64,000 bases of DNA from Larimichthys crocea. Its lineage: Eukaryota > Chordata > Actinopteri > Sciaenidae. This document shows positions 61,932-64,000 of this stretch, in pieces. Below the pieces are notes generated by a model, which saw nothing but the letters and a program-made list of their open reading frames with translations, had not been told where the DNA came from and did not search any database. Each line of letters starts with the position of its first letter. Position 1 is the stretch's first letter. The translations under genes were made by a program, and so were the position numbers. Location of the stretch: contig NC_040033.1 in the NCBI RefSeq assembly GCF_000972845.2, positions 1,044,344 through 1,108,343 of the forward strand, given 5' to 3'.

Positions 61932-62127
61932 GTTTCTGCCTTGTTGAACCTATCCTCAGCTTCTCCAGCGCTACACGCCACAGCTCCTTCCCCTATCAGT
62001 GTCAGGCTGTCAGAGCAGGAGGAAGCCAGGCAGTCGGCTTCTCATGCTGCACAGCCCAGCCATGCATCTGTAATCATTCCGGCTGTTGCGGTGCTGATTG
62101 GTGCTCCAGTGTCGAGCCCTGCTGTAG
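61932..62127 (+). CDS. candidate exon, possible membrane-protein segment
   Basis: The 196-bp stretch lies between TTTTCATCCCCGTTAG and the strong donor GTGAGTGATC. It is open in the frame starting VSALLNLSSAS. A TAG stop in the same frame overlaps the acceptor, so the frame is bounded there. The product would be Ser/Ala/Pro-rich (SEQEEARQSASHAAQPSHAS) and then hydrophobic (VIIPAVAVLIGAPVSSPAV). The hydrophobic run continues in frame through the next candidate exon at 62271 after a phase-1 intron of 143 bp. I recognise no family. No upstream domain was found within the window. Confidence 0.25.
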
Positions 62128-62270
62128 GTGAGTGATCAGCCGTTCTCTGGGATACACAAGTCTGCCGTTGATCAATTGCCCAATTAATCCAGCGGCAGAA
62201 CGGATAATGCTCAGCTAGCAGGGATACACGCTTCAGCGCGGTGACACGGGCACGTGTTCTCGTTTTGCAG

Positions 62271-62374
62271 CCCTTGTAAAACAACGCCTGAGGTTGTTTC
62301 AGGAAGGAAGGAGGAGAAAAAAAAGTCTGATGATGTCCTCTCTAACCATTTGCATAATGTGGTACCTATGTTAG
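62271..62374 (+). CDS. candidate terminal exon with basic tail
   Basis: Follows CGTGTTCTCGTTTTGCAG, a good acceptor. Joined to 61932-62127 the frame continues ALVKQRLRLFQEGRRRKK and stops at TAG 62372-62374. A hydrophobic segment followed by a cluster of Lys/Arg is what a single-pass type I membrane protein would show at its cytoplasmic side. It could be chance: no family match, and no polyadenylation signal directly after it was established. Confidence 0.25.
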
Positions 62375-64000
62375 AGCTGAATATTACCCTGCAATGCAAG
62401 AGGCAAAGCCTCCACTCTGATGATTTAATGCTTATAAAGCAGTACTGAGGTTGATGGAAAGTGGGAAGTGATCAACTTGGACTTGAATTTATTTTCACAA
62501 AGGTCTTGGACATAAGACATACGACATAACAGGTGTATGATCTGATATGATGGTGGTCTAGTTTGTGGCCTGACTGGACTGATCTGCTGTGGCTGAGTGT
62601 GGCTGACCCAATTTCTCCGACCTCTCCTCACCTGCTCTGCTGTCACACCTATACTTCTCATCATCTCATCAGCTCCTGCAGTATTTGTACCTTTTGTGGT
62701 GATCCATACTTACCAGTGCAGAGTAACTTATTTGTTGAAGGTCACGCTCAGCCTACCTTTGTCTGCTCACCTTGTCTTCATCATCCGGCCCTGAAGACCT
62801 TGGAGTGTGTTTTTCGGTGCTACATCTTGTCTGTGGTGTGCGTCATGGGTTCAGTGTTCTACTGTGAGCTCCAGCTTAACACATCATTCACAGTGTGAGT
62901 GTCTCTTGTTTCCAATGTCTGCAGCTTTTAGGCACAGTTTACATATGAAATTGTGCAGTTATTTATCAACCCTGACTGTTCATTTTCCATCCATTCTTCT
63001 AGCCTGTTTTTGAATTAGAGTTTAAAGTGAGGTGTGTTCTTCTTGCTCCCCCATGGGAATCAATCTAACAATATCACTAACCACGTCCATACGTCACAGG
63101 ATGCAGAACTTAGTTACTAGTTTCGTAACTACCCCGTGATGCACTGCTAGGTGACTTTTAATCTCGAGGCCTCGGGGTGGCTGGCTGGCTGGTGCCAGCA
63201 TTGAAGTTCAATTTACAATGTCATTGTGTCTCTTTTCAGTCTTCCTGGATGTGTTAGCAGAGGGCAAGTAGGGAGGTGTGATCCTGTAAAAGAAGACCAT
63301 GTTCCCCTGATTTCACAAGTGTATAAATTCTCCCTTCAATCTCTCCACGTTTGACATTCCAGCCTAAGAAAAACTTGTTTTATGATCGGCTGGCCTGTCA
63401 GGTGTCCAGAAAATCAAAAGGTACAAGGTACATTAAGTGTGTGTTACTTACTTGCAGATTAATAAAAAAGTGAACATTTATGAAAGAACCATAAACGTTT
63501 ATCGTTCCCTAAAGAATTTTAATTATGAATCAATTCTCTCCCCCTCACTTTCCAACATCGATCTAAACTAATGTAATCGTGAAATAATATTAAGCTGATG
63601 ACTTGTTTTGAAATGATTTTCCACTCTGTGCAGTCTCATCTTATCATTTCATAACAAAATAAAGATATCATATCTGACTGCGAGTCTGACAATCATCAAT
63701 AGAGGTTGTGAGCTGACTGACATTTGTTTTGTGAGTGAGTGAGTGAGTGGGTGGGTATTCTCTATTGTTGGTGCAAACTTCATAGGATGTGTGGGCAGTG
63801 AAATACGAGTAAATACACTGACTATTCCATGGTTTATTCATAGAAGAGCAAATGTCGAGGTTCCAGATATGTCAGTGTACCTATGGCAGTAAATGATTGT
63901 ACACATTATCATATATTTAGAACGGGAAAAAAACAACAACCGAGTAGCTCACAGGTCTAGAAGAAATCTTCACCTCAGCAGCTATATTAGGATAAAAGAT
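62375..64000. other. gene-free stretch at right end
   Basis: A 111-codon plus-strand open frame (62563-62898) is Cys- and His-rich at first glance but shows no regular zinc-binding spacing and no splice support. A (GGCT)n patch lies at about 63177-63191 and GAGT/GGGT repeats at about 63730-63757. Several ends of small decayed repeats may be present but were not identified. Confidence 0.35.

Noticed and set aside
62563..62898. 111-codon Cys-rich plus-strand open frame
   Set aside because: Cysteine spacing fits no known finger, there are no splice sites, and its length is within chance for the window.

Overview
The window looks like nuclear DNA of a bony fish, probably a percomorph-type teleost. 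It is AT-rich and has no long open reading frames. It carries teleost-style dispersed repeats: tRNA-headed SINEs, an L2-type LINE 3' tail, several hAT-type DNA elements, a Ty3/gypsy pol relic, and many microsatellites. There is no bacterial-style gene packing, operon, rRNA, functional tRNA or CRISPR array. No protein-coding gene can be called with confidence. The window is most simply an intergenic region or part of a very large intron, and species and gene context cannot be fixed from the sequence alone.

Layout. Positions 1-7384 are mostly single-copy-looking non-coding DNA, with a suspected dispersed repeat near 3000-4390 and a hAT-type miniature element at 5299-5552. Positions 7385-16288 are the strongest structural feature: a head-to-tail duplication of about 4.4 kb (copy A 7385-11800, copy B 11822-16288) separated by 21 bases. 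Both copies carry two back-to-back SINEs, an L2 3' fragment and an AT-rich minisatellite. The copies differ by a large number of one-base gaps, mostly bases missing from copy B, and by a few genuine-looking larger differences. An assembly false duplication of two haplotypes is therefore a serious alternative to a real duplication.

Positions 16289-47379 are non-coding, with simple repeats (a TATC/CATC compound array at 17826-17919, A and T runs, TG repeats), a 41-bp exact tandem duplication at 25297-25378, scattered LINE, LTR and DNA-element relics, SINEs, and a 104-bp hairpin-forming inverted repeat at 45014-45117. Positions 47380-49220 hold a decayed gypsy reverse-transcriptase relic followed by a 745-bp hAT element with perfect 8-bp target duplications. 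A second hAT element at 53147-53706, also with perfect 8-bp target duplications, keeps a BED zinc-finger fragment.

Two places at the right-hand end look exon-like. A 74-bp minus-strand candidate at 59129-59202 has a pyrimidine tract, AG and GTAAGG. A plus-strand series (61679-61721, 61932-62127, 62271-62374) would join in frame into a Ser/Ala-rich segment, a hydrophobic stretch and a basic tail. Both are hypotheses that need transcript or cross-species evidence.
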